The notes: a model not told the origin generated them from the sequence alone. A DNA stretch of 64,000 nucleotides from Chloroflexota bacterium (GCA_016215025.1 JACRMI010000027.1:82671-146670), one strand, 5' to 3'; counted from the stretch's first letter, positions 26,366 to 35,991 are shown. Translations and numbers: made by a program.

Positions 26366-27805
26366 ATGACACCTCAGCCACAAGCCGATGAAATCCAAGT
26401 GATCCTGGCAGACCCCAATATGGCTTTTTGCGTTGCCGCCCGTCGCGCACTCGAAAAGCAAGGATTTGGTGTCACTCTCGCGCATGATGGCGCAGATTTG
26501 CTCAGCCGCTTTACTCCCGACCAATTCGATGTTGTGTTGGCGGGAGTTAATCTGCGTCGTCCCACTGGACTGGATATTCTACGCCATGTTAAAAAACATG
26601 CCCCGTCAATCCCAGTCATTTTGTTGTGCGATGAAGACTCGGTCGAGTTAGCAGAGAAGGGCATCAGCGAAGGCGCGTTCACGTATGCGCAAACTTCTGA
26701 AGATGAACTGGATGAATTAGCTGATTTGATCGTCGAGGCGATTGATTCTCCGGAAGACGACGACAAGCTAGAATCGTCAGACGACGAAAATGCAGAAAGC
26801 GGGCCAGAGGAACCCAAACGCGAGAACACGCGCGCAGTTCCTTTGCGTTTGATTCATCAAATTACGCAAGCCATTCCCGCTAAACCACTTGCCGATGTGC
26901 TTCAACTCATCGCGAATGCAAGCTGCCAAGTCCTGGACGCCGGACATGCCGTCGTGCTTCTTCTGCATGCCACCACTGGTTTTCAAATTGTCACTGCTTA
27001 CGAATCGGACCATTCCGGCGATTCCATCCGCGAATTTATCGAACGACCGCGTGAAGGTTTTGCGCAACGCGTGGCAAACGCCGGCAAAACTTTGATCGAC
27101 GCCATGACCGGTCCTGACCCCGATGAACCGCCGGTGCAGTTTATCGGCACGCCCATGTTCAATCAAAAACAATTGATTGGTATTCTGGTCGCATACGATT
27201 TGCCACAAGAACAACTCATCGATTTAGAACGGATTGCTTGGTTTGAGTTTTTGGCTGAACAAGGCGTGCTGGCGATAGAGTTTGCGCGTCTCAAGGAAGA
27301 GAATGAACACCTCGTGCCCGACGATCCCACCACGGGCGCACTCAAACGCGAGGTGTTTTTGGAAATGGCAGACCGCGAATTTCGACGGAGCTGGCGTTAC
27401 AATCACTCGCTTACGTCCATCGTCGTCGATATCGATGGCATGAGTATTCTCAATTTGCGCCACGGTCATGAATTTGGCGACGTGGTATTGCGTGAAGTAA
27501 CCAACGTGTGCCGTAACATCATTCGTTCAGTGGATATGCTGGGGCGTTATGATGGCGATTCAATAGCGTTGCTCTTGCTCATGACCGGCGCTGAGGGCGC
27601 GCGTACAGTTGCCGAGCGCTTGCGGATCGGAATCAATTCGATTCGCTTGGGCAGTTCGCATGGATTAGTTCAGATTACGGCGACGATCGGCGTGTGTGTG
27701 TATCCACGCAACGGCTGTGCTTCTATTTTCGATTTGTTGGCGATGACGCAACAGGCACAGCAAGCGGCTCGGCGTCTAGGTCCGAACCAAATTGCGTACG
27801 GTTAG
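26366..27805 (+). CDS. degenerate REC-GAF-GGDEF signalling protein
   Basis: A 479-residue cytoplasmic protein with three modules. The receiver (about 8-125) lacks the phospho-acceptor: the usual Asp at position 60 is Gly in DVVLAGVNL. A low-complexity acidic linker (about 128-150) follows, then a GAF domain (about 160-310) and a diguanylate cyclase fold (about 330-479). The GGDEF signature is replaced by YDGDS at about residue 393 in GRYDGDSIALLL, so cyclase activity is not expected. It probably binds signal or partners rather than making c-di-GMP. It stands 22 bases before the GAF-HD-GYP gene, implying co-expression and a regulatory pairing with an active phosphodiesterase. Confidence 0.85.
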   Translation: MTPQPQADEIQVILADPNMAFCVAARRALEKQGFGVTLAHDGADLLSRFTPDQFDVVLAGVNLRRPTGLDILRHVKKHAPSIPVILLCDEDSVELAEKGISEGAFTYAQTSEDELDELADLIVEAIDSPEDDDKLESSDDENAESGPEEPKRENTRAVPLRLIHQITQAIPAKPLADVLQLIANASCQVLDAGHAVVLLLHATTGFQIVTAYESDHSGDSIREFIERPREGFAQRVANAGKTLIDAMTGPDPDEPPVQFIGTPMFNQKQLIGILVAYDLPQEQLIDLERIAWFEFLAEQGVLAIEFARLKEENEHLVPDDPTTGALKREVFLEMADREFRRSWRYNHSLTSIVVDIDGMSILNLRHGHEFGDVVLREVTNVCRNIIRSVDMLGRYDGDSIALLLLMTGAEGARTVAERLRIGINSIRLGSSHGLVQITATIGVCVYPRNGCASIFDLLAMTQQAQQAARRLGPNQIAYG

Positions 27806-27827
27806 TTCTTGCGTTTGATCGATATTT

Positions 27828-29546
27828 ATGGACATCAAGTGGCGTCTTTCTCACACAAGCAAGCCTGCGCTCAAAGCTAGTCTCCCGCCTCCAAGTTCTT
27901 TCCCCGAACCTACCTTTGGTCCAGAATCTCTCTTACCGATGCGTACCCCAGATTTGGAAAGTTTGTTTGCAGCAAGCGCCGACCTGGGTTCTTCGCCCGA
28001 CTGGGAAACGCTGTATCCAAAAATATTGAAAATGGCGCTAGCTCTTGTGAATGCTACCAGTGGATCGGTGATGCTCGTGGAAGAATCCAGCCAGCGCTTG
28101 GCAATTGCGGCAAGCGAAAATCTGCCACCGGCAGTTGTGAATGAGACTCAGACGCGAATCGGCGAAGGCGTGGCGGGCTGGGTGGCGTTGCATCGCCAAC
28201 CGTTGCTCTTGATCGGACCGATTGATAGCAAACAATACCCCAAGTCTTTCCCCAAGCCCGATCAAATTGCGTCGTCGTTGTGCGTGCCCATCTTGGATCA
28301 TAGCAATCCCAATGTACCAGAGTTGCTCGGTATTATCAACTTGGCTCGTTCGATTGGTATGCCGCCATTGACCGCAAACGATTTGCGCTTGATCACTGCC
28401 TTTGCGACTCATGCTGCCATTGCAATTGAGAATGCACGCGCGTATAATCAAATTAGGCGGCGGGCGACCCAGTCCCAGCATCTCATCGAAGTCAGTCGCG
28501 ACATCGCCAAGAGTCTCGACGTGGACGACGTGCTCACGTCGATTATGGAGCGCGCGGTTGAACTGCTCAGCGCCGAATCGGGATCGCTCTTTCTCGTCGA
28601 CGAACAAACTGGCGAGTTGGAATTCCAAGTCGTCGTTGGACCGGCGAGCCAGAAATTATTGCACACACGCTTGCCAGCGGGCGTTGGCATCGTAGGGCTT
28701 ACGGCTCAAGAAGGCAAACCGTACATCGTCAACAATGCCCAAACGGACCCGCGCCATTACAACCAGGTCGATAACGATACGACATTAGTCACACACTCGC
28801 TTTTGTCGGTCCCGTTGATCGACAAGGAACGTGTGATTGGCGTGATCGAAGTGCTAAACAAAAAAGACGGCACTCTATTCGATGGCGCTGATTGTGACAT
28901 TTTGACCGCGTTCGCCATTCAAAGCGCGATTGTTCTGAATAACGCCAAGCTGTATTCTGAATTGCGGCGCTCATTCGCCGAGACGGTCCGCATCATCGCG
29001 AATGCCGTGGAAGCGCGCGATCCGTACACCGCGGGTCATACCAATCGCGTAACGCAGATTGCGCTGGCGATTGCATCCGAATTGAATTGGACGCGCGAGC
29101 AGATGGAGATTTTGGAAATCGGTGCGTACTTGCACGACATTGGCAAGATCGGCGTGTCCGATGCAATTCTGCGCAAACCCGATCATTTGACCTTGGAAGA
29201 ATACAACGAAATGAAAAAGCATCCGGTGCTCGGCGCGCAAATGTTGCGCGGCATTTCCGCATTGAAACCGATGCTGCCGTATGTGTTGTATCATCAAGAG
29301 CGGTACGATGGTAAGGGTTATCCGTTTGGACTCAAGTCAGACGAGATTCCAATCGAAGGACGTTTGCTTGCCGTCGCCGACACCTTCGATGCGATGACGT
29401 CCAATCGACCTTATCGCGCTGGACTTTCGCAAGCTCAAGCCATCGAAGAAATTGTCAGCCGCCGTGGAACTCAATTCGATCCAGACATTGTCGATTCCTT
29501 GTTGTCCGCTTGTTCCAAAGGCATCATCCAGCCAATTATTGAATAA
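27828..29546 (+). CDS. GAF-GAF-HD-GYP phosphodiesterase
   Basis: A 572-residue soluble protein: GAF1 at about 50-195, GAF2 at about 215-375, HD-GYP at about 385-565. Catalytic motifs are YLHDIGKIGVSD (His/Asp about 434-435), YHQERYDGKGYPFGL with the GYP signature, and VADTFDAMTSNRPYR. The GAF domains likely bind cyclic nucleotides or other small ligands. The gene starts 22 bases after the degenerate GGDEF protein and ends 28 bases before the TPR gene. It is the third HD-GYP gene of the window and lacks any membrane part. Confidence 0.92.
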   Translation: MDIKWRLSHTSKPALKASLPPPSSFPEPTFGPESLLPMRTPDLESLFAASADLGSSPDWETLYPKILKMALALVNATSGSVMLVEESSQRLAIAASENLPPAVVNETQTRIGEGVAGWVALHRQPLLLIGPIDSKQYPKSFPKPDQIASSLCVPILDHSNPNVPELLGIINLARSIGMPPLTANDLRLITAFATHAAIAIENARAYNQIRRRATQSQHLIEVSRDIAKSLDVDDVLTSIMERAVELLSAESGSLFLVDEQTGELEFQVVVGPASQKLLHTRLPAGVGIVGLTAQEGKPYIVNNAQTDPRHYNQVDNDTTLVTHSLLSVPLIDKERVIGVIEVLNKKDGTLFDGADCDILTAFAIQSAIVLNNAKLYSELRRSFAETVRIIANAVEARDPYTAGHTNRVTQIALAIASELNWTREQMEILEIGAYLHDIGKIGVSDAILRKPDHLTLEEYNEMKKHPVLGAQMLRGISALKPMLPYVLYHQERYDGKGYPFGLKSDEIPIEGRLLAVADTFDAMTSNRPYRAGLSQAQAIEEIVSRRGTQFDPDIVDSLLSACSKGIIQPIIE

Positions 29547-29574
29547 GATCAAGAGAGACTAGTTCGATTCAACC

Positions 29575-30594
29575 ATGCCAAATTCAACTTTATCCGCGTC
29601 CAATTCAACCGAAACGACCGTCAAAACGGATGCTCAACACCCCTGGGAAGATTTCGATACCCTCTTGCGTCACGCCGAGCGCGCCCGATCGACAAATGAC
29701 AAGGCGCGCGCGCGCACGCTGTATGCGCGTGTGGTGGAACTGAATCCAAATGATCCGCGTGGCTGGACCGGTCTCGCGGAAACAGCCGTCAGCACGGATG
29801 AAGCGATCATAAGCTGGGCGTACACGTTGGCGCTTGCGCCGAATAGTTGGGAAGCGCGCATCCAAATGGATGCATATATCGAAGAGCGTATCAACAAGAG
29901 CGGTGTGGCAGACGCGGCAGTGCTGCTTGCGCTTGCGCGGACGCTCGCCGAGGTGGGGCAAAAGCCGAGCGCGTATCGTCTAGTTACTCACTCAACCGAA
30001 CTCGATCCAACGAATGTGGAAGCATGGCTCTGGCGCGCGGGCATTACCGAAGATCGTGCGGATGCGGTCGATTGCTTGCGACATGTTCTATCGCTTGATC
30101 CCAATAACGCTCAAGCGCGCGCAGGCTTGGAATGGGAAATTTCCAGGCAACATCAGCCCACTTTCAAGCCACCGGTCGATGCCTCAGGCGCGATCAATCT
30201 TTATGAGAAAGGCAAGACGGCTTTGCACAATGGCAACCTTGCCGATGCACACGCTCTGTTCGTCCAAGCTACTGAGCTTGACCCGAACAATGAATCGGTG
30301 TGGTTCATGCGGGGCAGCACTGCGCCCAACACGGACGAAGGTTTGCAGTGTATGGAGCAAACGCTGCGTCTCAATCCGCGTCATCAAGCGGCTAAAGATG
30401 CCATGTGGTATTTGCGCGTCAAAAAATATCGCGAGTCATTTGCCATTCGCACGTCGCCGCCGCTGGCGCTCGATGAGCCAGCGAGCGCAGTCCCCAGCAC
30501 GCCACAGTCGAAACGACAATTTCCCATGGTGTGGCTTGGGGGGCTTGCGATTTTGATTCTCGTCGTAGCGTTGCTCTTTTTATTTTGGCGCTAG
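29575..30594 (+). CDS. TPR protein with C-terminal membrane anchor
   Basis: A 339-residue protein with tetratricopeptide repeats (for example ARTLYARVVELNPNDPRGW, ALAPNSWEARI, STELDPTNVEAWL and ATELDPNNESVWF) over about residues 30-275, then a linker and a single C-terminal transmembrane helix (WLGGLAILILVVALLFLFW) with no signal peptide. This is a tail-anchored arrangement with the TPR domain in the cytoplasm, suitable as a scaffold. It follows the GAF-HD-GYP gene by 28 bases and may tether signalling proteins to the membrane; that role is inferred from position only. Confidence 0.8.
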   Translation: MPNSTLSASNSTETTVKTDAQHPWEDFDTLLRHAERARSTNDKARARTLYARVVELNPNDPRGWTGLAETAVSTDEAIISWAYTLALAPNSWEARIQMDAYIEERINKSGVADAAVLLALARTLAEVGQKPSAYRLVTHSTELDPTNVEAWLWRAGITEDRADAVDCLRHVLSLDPNNAQARAGLEWEISRQHQPTFKPPVDASGAINLYEKGKTALHNGNLADAHALFVQATELDPNNESVWFMRGSTAPNTDEGLQCMEQTLRLNPRHQAAKDAMWYLRVKKYRESFAIRTSPPLALDEPASAVPSTPQSKRQFPMVWLGGLAILILVVALLFLFWR

Positions 30595-30647
30595 TAACAA
30601 AACGAACTGGCAGCCGCGTTTCCTCTTCCGATTTTTCGATACCCCTC

Positions 30648-30676
30648 TTGACACTGAAAATTGTCTGTGCTAGTAT
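30648..30676 (+). promoter_or_regulatory. sigma-70 promoter upstream of the subtilisin gene
   Basis: TTGACA (30648-30653), a 17-bp spacer and TAGTAT (30671-30676). The predicted start near 30683 lies about 360 bases before the subtilisin ATG. Confidence 0.65.
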
Positions 30677-30685
30677 CCGCTCGCT

Positions 30686-30716
30686 CGACGGTTGTCGAAA
30701 GACAGCGTCGTTTTTT
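30686..30716 (+). terminator. terminator-like hairpin immediately after the promoter
   Basis: CGACG...TGTC GAAA GACA..CGTCG followed by TTTTTT forms a compact GNRA-type hairpin with a U-tract only a few bases after the predicted transcription start. It would release a very short RNA unless bypassed. Confidence 0.6.
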
Positions 30717-31041
30717 CCTCTCTTGTGTTTTCCCAGTTTTTGCACATGTGATGATTGGTGTGACCTTAGCGTGATGATGCGTTAGGGTAATTGCTCATGA
30801 CGGGCGCGATGAAACCTGGGTTTATATGTGGACGCCATAAACCAGGTGGAGCGAGTGGCGTAACCGACCGTGACTAGGGCCTTTTTGCCCTGGTCGCGGT
30901 TTCTTTTTGTGAGCGCCAGTTCAATGTCCCGCCCCGGAACCAGTTCAGCCAAACGTTATGGGAAGGAGGTGGTCGATTTGACGTGATTCACATGCACGCT
31001 GCACTGCAATCCAGCACGTAAACCTCAGGAGGGAAACCAAC
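30717..31041 (+). promoter_or_regulatory. long leader of the subtilisin gene with second terminator
   Basis: No ORF is supported here. The segment contains CCTGG(G)TTTAT / ATAAACCAGG (about 30819-30845) and then a terminator: GACTAGGGC (30872-30880) with GCCCTGGTC (30887-30895), extended by AACCG/CGGTT, followed by TTCTTTTTG. The remaining 130 bases end in CAGGAGGG, the ribosome site. A leader carrying two terminators suggests conditional read-through. I found no match to known aptamers by eye. Confidence 0.5.
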
Positions 31042-34000
31042 ATGAAGTACAGAATTCTTGCGCTCGTCAGCATGATGGTCCTATTGGCAATCACGCCAAC
31101 TTTTGCGCAGGGACCCGATAAATTCAAAGCCACTCCGCTTTCGCCCATCTCTGTCCAAGGTGGAGCCAAGTCCGTTCAGCCCCAGTCACTCCAACCCAAC
31201 GCTCAAAACGCAGTGAATGTGATTGTCAAGCTCAAAGGCGAAGCGCTGGCCGATTATCGCGGTAGTGTCCCAGGGCTACCAGCCACCAGCCCATCGGTAA
31301 CCGGAGCCGCTCGACTTGATACCGAGTCGCCGAATAGCAAGTCCTATCTCAACTACTTGAGTAAAAAGCACAGCGACTTGGAGAAAAATCTCGCCAAGTT
31401 CGTGCCGGAAGCAAAAACCGGACAACGTTTTGATGTCGTTCTGAATGCCGTGTCCGTCCGCGTGCCAGCCGATAAAGTGAAAGCATTGGCGGCCATGCCC
31501 GATGTCGAAGCGGTATACCCGGACGAATTGTTGAAACTCGATACGGAAAACAGCCCGCAGTTCATCGGCGCGACCGCGATTTGGAATCAACTGGGTGGGC
31601 AGCAGAATGCCGGCGAGAATGTGATCGTCGGCGTGCTCGATACCGGTATCTGGCCCGAGCATCCATCGTTTTCCAACCCCGACCCAGCCGGGAAAGCGTA
31701 TGGCGCGCCTCCGCCTCCTCCCTCGAACGTTCCCCGCCAGTGTAAATTCACCGGCGGCGCAAACCCCGGCCCAGCGTTCACCTGCAATAACAAATTGATC
31801 GGCGCCTATCGCTTCATGTCCACGTACGAAGCCGTAATCGGACTGAATCCTGGCGAGTACACAACCGCGCGAGATGACGATGGTCATGGAACGCACACGT
31901 CCAGTACTGCGGCCGGAAATGGCAAGGTCGAGGCGAGTATCTTTGGGATTCCGCGCGGCACGATTTCCGGCATTGCGCCACGCGCGCGCGTTATCATGTA
32001 CAAAGTCTGCGGAGCACAAGGTTGCTTTAGCAGTGACTCGGCGGCCGCCGTCCAGCAAGCGATCAAAGACGGTGTCAACGTCATCAACTTTTCGATCAGT
32101 GGCGGTACGAATCCCTATGCCGACGCAGTTGAGCAAGCGTTCTTGCAAGCATACAGTGCTGGCGTCTTTGTCGCCGCTTCAGCTGGCAATGCGGGACCAA
32201 CCGCCGAAACCGTGGCGCATCGCGGACCTTGGGTGACCACTGTTGCGGCAAGCACAGAAAATCGCGCATTTCAAAATACAGCGACGATCACAGCTGATGG
32301 TGGCGCTAGTCTTGTGCTAAAAGGCACTTCGATTACCAAGGGTGTAGGTCCGGCGGCAATCTTTGTGCCACCGACCGATGTGCGTTGCGATACGCCATTC
32401 GCGGCGGGGAGTGTAGCAGGCAAAGTCGTCGTGTGCCAGCGCGGTAATACCGGTCGCGCACAAAAAGGTTACAATGTCCTTCAGGGCGGCGCTGTCGGTA
32501 TGATTCTCTACAACCAATCGACTGCCGTGACGGATGTCGAAACCGACAATCACTATTTGCCGACCACTCACATCCAATTCACCGATGGTCAAGCGTTGCT
32601 CAGTTTCATTGGCTCGCATGCGAATGTCAAAGCGACTCTTACTCAAGGAGCCAAAGTATCTGCCAAAGGTGACGTGATGGCGTCGTTCAGCTCGCGCGGC
32701 GGGCCTGCTCAGACCATCGGCATCAGCAAACCAGACATCACTGCGCCCGGCGTGCAGATCCTTGCCGGAGCGAGTCCGCAACACCTTAGCCCAGCGAACG
32801 GCGGTGTAGCTCTTGGCCCGCAAGGCGAATTGTTCCAAGCGATTGCCGGTACGTCCATGTCCAGCCCGCATATTGCCGGGGCGGGCGCGCTCATCAAAGC
32901 GCTGCATCCGAACTGGACACCGGGCCAGATCAAATCGGCTTTGATGACGACCGCGTGGACCCAGGTGGTCAAAGAAGACGGCACCACGCCAGCCAACGCA
33001 TTCGACGATGGTTCGGGGCGAGTCGATCTCAACGTTGCGGGTGATCCTGGGTTGACCTTTGATGTGAGTGCCGCGGACTATGTGGCTCATGCAGCCGATC
33101 TATGGAACGTGAACTATCCCAGTGTGTATGTGCCCGTCATGCCAGGCGTGATTACGGTTCAACGCACGGCCAAGAGTTTGCTCGGAAGCGACAGCCATTG
33201 GAAGCTGAAGGTCGTCGCACCTGCGGATGTCAAGATCAAAGTGCCAGACGAACTCGAAGTCAAGCCCGGCGGCAGCAAGACATTCGACATTACAGTTGAC
33301 GCGCGAGATGTTCCACTCGGACAAACGCGCTTTGCGACGCTTTACCTCGACCAAAACGAAGGCAAGAACAAGCGCTCGCTGCATATCCCGATCACCATCG
33401 TTCGCAAGCAACCCATTGTCAACCTCACCAGTTCTTGCAACCCAGCTTCGTTCCCCAAGGACGGCACGTCGAATTGTGTGATTACGTTCAACAACACCAG
33501 CTTTAGTAATGCCAACGTCGAAGTGAACAACAAATTGCCGGAGCAGCTCAAGCTAGTCAAGGGCAGCGTGGTTGGCGGAACCTCGAACGACGAAAATAAA
33601 ATCAGCTTCAAAGGTACGTTGCAGGGACAACAACCACCGAATGTACAAATCGGAACGACGACAACCACTCCCGCGGGTGGTTACTTGCCCTTGTCGGCGT
33701 TCGGAATAACACCCATTGCGGGTATGGGCGATGAGACTATCGCGAACTTTAATGTCCCAGCGTTCAGCTTTGGCGGCGAGAGCTTTACGCGCGTGGGTGT
33801 CGTAAGCAATGGCTACGTCATCGTGGGCGGCGGAACTTCGGCGGATGTCCAGTTCATCAATCAAAATCTACCGAATGCTACTCCACCCAACAACGTCCTA
33901 GCTCCCTTCTGGACGGACCTGAATCCAGCATTCGGCGGTGCGATCCGGATCGGCACACTGACTGACGGTGTCAACACCTGGCTTGTCGTGGACTTTGCGG

Positions 34001-34371
34001 GCGTGCGAGAATACAGCGCGGCCAAAACCGACACGTTTGAAGTGTGGATTCGATTGGGCACCACCGAAGATGTCACCTTTGTCTATGGTACGTTACAGGG
34101 CAATGGTGATGCTGGTTTCTTGACGGTGGGCGCAGAAAATCGATTTGGCAACCGGGGTCAGAACTATTACTATAACGGCACCGGCACCTTGCCGACGACA
34201 ACCACGCAACTGCGGGTTACGACGACGCCCGGCACCCCCGGCGAAACGCGCACGATCAAATTCTCCGTCAAGGGAGAAAAGACCGGCGCATGGGTCAATT
34301 ACACCGAATTGACTAGCAACTTGTTCCAGGGAATCAACATCGCTCGCTTTGCCGGAAGTGTCACCAAGTAA
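31042..34371 (+). CDS. secreted subtilisin-like serine protease (S8) with propeptide and PA domain
   Basis: An 1109-residue exported protease. A signal peptide (about 1-24) and an I9-type propeptide (about 50-170) precede the S8 domain with catalytic Asp200 (GVLDTGIWPEH), His282 (DGHGTHTSS) and Ser605 (GTSMSSPHIAGAG). A protease-associated domain is inserted at about 440-560 (AGKVVVCQRGNTGRAQKG), as in plant and lactic subtilases. After the catalytic domain come a Fn3-like region and a C-terminal beta-rich part (about 780-1109). The ATG follows CAGGAGGG. Expected to degrade extracellular protein. It is monocistronic, with a terminator 46 bases downstream. Confidence 0.93.
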   Translation: MKYRILALVSMMVLLAITPTFAQGPDKFKATPLSPISVQGGAKSVQPQSLQPNAQNAVNVIVKLKGEALADYRGSVPGLPATSPSVTGAARLDTESPNSKSYLNYLSKKHSDLEKNLAKFVPEAKTGQRFDVVLNAVSVRVPADKVKALAAMPDVEAVYPDELLKLDTENSPQFIGATAIWNQLGGQQNAGENVIVGVLDTGIWPEHPSFSNPDPAGKAYGAPPPPPSNVPRQCKFTGGANPGPAFTCNNKLIGAYRFMSTYEAVIGLNPGEYTTARDDDGHGTHTSSTAAGNGKVEASIFGIPRGTISGIAPRARVIMYKVCGAQGCFSSDSAAAVQQAIKDGVNVINFSISGGTNPYADAVEQAFLQAYSAGVFVAASAGNAGPTAETVAHRGPWVTTVAASTENRAFQNTATITADGGASLVLKGTSITKGVGPAAIFVPPTDVRCDTPFAAGSVAGKVVVCQRGNTGRAQKGYNVLQGGAVGMILYNQSTAVTDVETDNHYLPTTHIQFTDGQALLSFIGSHANVKATLTQGAKVSAKGDVMASFSSRGGPAQTIGISKPDITAPGVQILAGASPQHLSPANGGVALGPQGELFQAIAGTSMSSPHIAGAGALIKALHPNWTPGQIKSALMTTAWTQVVKEDGTTPANAFDDGSGRVDLNVAGDPGLTFDVSAADYVAHAADLWNVNYPSVYVPVMPGVITVQRTAKSLLGSDSHWKLKVVAPADVKIKVPDELEVKPGGSKTFDITVDARDVPLGQTRFATLYLDQNEGKNKRSLHIPITIVRKQPIVNLTSSCNPASFPKDGTSNCVITFNNTSFSNANVEVNNKLPEQLKLVKGSVVGGTSNDENKISFKGTLQGQQPPNVQIGTTTTTPAGGYLPLSAFGITPIAGMGDETIANFNVPAFSFGGESFTRVGVVSNGYVIVGGGTSADVQFINQNLPNATPPNNVLAPFWTDLNPAFGGAIRIGTLTDGVNTWLVVDFAGVREYSAAKTDTFEVWIRLGTTEDVTFVYGTLQGNGDAGFLTVGAENRFGNRGQNYYYNGTGTLPTTTTQLRVTTTPGTPGETRTIKFSVKGEKTGAWVNYTELTSNLFQGINIARFAGSVTK

Positions 34372-34416
34372 ATCGGCAGAACTCGCTAGACCCAAGCCGA
34401 TTCTTTAAAAGAACGA

Positions 34417-34455
34417 ACAACGGCGGATCAGATCGAATGGTCCGCCGTTGTATTT
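34417..34455. terminator. terminator between subtilisin and lipoprotein genes
   Basis: An 11-bp perfect stem (ACAACGGCGGA / TCCGCCGTTGT) with a 13-base loop followed by ATTTC lies between two convergent genes. Confidence 0.75.
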
Positions 34456-34481
34456 CAGAGTGAGTGAATTTTTCTACCCGA

Positions 34482-35057
34482 TTAAGAAGGTTTGCAAAGG
34501 AACGGTGCGCGGTTGCCGCCGCTGTGATACTCGTAGACATCGCCCTTGGCGCGTAACTGAATCAACAGTCCGTCCACCAAGACTTGGGGATACATCATGC
34601 CCGGCTGAGGACAGCCCAGACTCCCGTCGGGCCACGTGACCGTTTGCACTTGAACGAGCGTAATCTGATCTACGCTAATGCCCGACCGTTTAGCCAGGTC
34701 GTCCTTGGCTTGCGCCACGATTTTTTCCAAAATAGGGTCCAGGGGTAGAGGAACAGGTACGCCAGTCATACTTGGTTTATCCTTTCCGATTATGGGTTCG
34801 GTTGGCGAAATTGGGCTGACCGTCCAGACTGGAGTGGTTGCCGGCGTGGGCAACAATATCGCAGTGGGTAAGCTAGTAGGCAGGGCAGGCAATCCTCCGG
34901 CTGGAGATGGGGTGACTGCGCTATCGGTTCTGCTCGGAATTGGAGTGCCTGGAGAAGTTGGAGTGACGTTGTTCGATGAAGATGCGACCGGACTACAGCC
35001 GACCAGAGCCATTATCATCAACAATCCAATGAAAAACTGGAATGGTATGTTTTTCAC
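34482..35057 (-). CDS. putative lipoprotein with Thr/Pro linker
   Basis: A 191-residue lipoprotein starting at the GTG at 35057, which follows GAGGAG by about six bases and yields a signal peptide with lipobox ALVGC; the longer frame to 35153 has no ribosome site. After the lipidated Cys there is a Ser/Thr/Pro-rich linker of about 85 residues, then a globular C-terminal domain with VTWPDGSLGCPQPGMMY and a final FLCKPS. The two Cys could form a disulfide. The WPDGSLGCP pattern recurs in uncharacterised lipoproteins of Chloroflexota and cyanobacteria as I recall. Function unknown; located on the outer face of the membrane. Confidence 0.75.
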   Translation of the reverse strand: MKNIPFQFFIGLLMIMALVGCSPVASSSNNVTPTSPGTPIPSRTDSAVTPSPAGGLPALPTSLPTAILLPTPATTPVWTVSPISPTEPIIGKDKPSMTGVPVPLPLDPILEKIVAQAKDDLAKRSGISVDQITLVQVQTVTWPDGSLGCPQPGMMYPQVLVDGLLIQLRAKGDVYEYHSGGNRAPFLCKPS

Positions 35058-35196
35058 CAATGTCTCCTCTCTTTCTAATCCTAATAGAATGACGCCATTT
35101 GAGTCAAAAGTGTTCCAGCGTCGACCGAATGGTGGACAGATCAACTCTACCACAAATTGAGTCCCTTGTGTAGTATAATTCCTTGTAGAGGATTCT

Positions 35197-35991
35197 ATGT
35201 CAGCATCTCTTGGTTTTGATCGTGCCGTTTCGTACTACGACAAGTCGCGCGCCATTCCCGATTGGGTGTCTAGCGCCGTGACCGATTCGATCATCGAATT
35301 GGGGAAACTGACGCCACGCTCTCGTGTTTTGGAAATTGGAATCGGTACGGGGCGCATTGCGCTGCCGGTGCTCAAGCGCGGCCTGCCCGTTTGGGGAATC
35401 GATTTGTCGCTGGGGATGATGGCGGAGTTGCAAACCAAAATCGCGAATCGCGATTTGTGCGTGACGCTCGCGCAAGCCGATGCGAACGCGCTGCCCTTCC
35501 CGGACGCATCGTTCGATTGTGTGTATGCGGTGCATGTTTATCATCTCGTTGCGAATTGGCAGAAGGCGGTGCGCGACGCTTGGCGCACCGTCAAGCGCGG
35601 TGGATGCTTTCTCGTCACGTATCACAAACGCGATCCACAATCGCCTAACGCGAAATTGCGACGGCGCTTGTTCGAACTGGCGAAAGAACATGGAATCGAT
35701 GCGCGGCGACCTGGTTCGCAATCGTACGACGAATTGCGAAGCGAATTGGACAAGTTGAGTCCAACGCAATTGGTCGAGATTGCGCGTTGGCTCGAGCGGA
35801 CAGTGACCGTATCGCAAATATTAGGCGAAATCAGCAAGCGGCTGTTTTCGGATACCTGGATGATTCCAGAAAACGTATTGCCGCAGTTAATGCCGTCGCT
35901 CCGGGATTGGGCGCAAAGAGAATTTGGACGATTGGATTATGCCGTGCGCGAGGAAGAAGAATTCTCGTGGATGGTGCTGCGGAAGGCGTGA
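35197..35991 (+). CDS. class I SAM-dependent methyltransferase
   Basis: A 264-residue cytoplasmic methyltransferase of the Methyltransf_11/UbiE-like group. SAM-binding motif I is VLEIGIGTGRIALPV (about 45-60), motif II includes WGIDLS, and AQADANALPFPDASFDCVYAVHVYH contains motifs for the post-I Asp and the catalytic face. The C-terminal 100 residues form a variable helical region that sets substrate. AGAGGA precedes the ATG, and a TATAAT lies at 35173-35178. No neighbour indicates a substrate. Its stop codon lies inside a 46-bp palindrome. Confidence 0.88.
   Translation: MSASLGFDRAVSYYDKSRAIPDWVSSAVTDSIIELGKLTPRSRVLEIGIGTGRIALPVLKRGLPVWGIDLSLGMMAELQTKIANRDLCVTLAQADANALPFPDASFDCVYAVHVYHLVANWQKAVRDAWRTVKRGGCFLVTYHKRDPQSPNAKLRRRLFELAKEHGIDARRPGSQSYDELRSELDKLSPTQLVEIARWLERTVTVSQILGEISKRLFSDTWMIPENVLPQLMPSLRDWAQREFGRLDYAVREEEEFSWMVLRKA

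Noticed and set aside
35197..35817. 205-codon ORF on the minus strand of the methyltransferase
   Set aside because: Antisense shadow of a gene with clear SAM-binding motifs, ribosome site and promoter.
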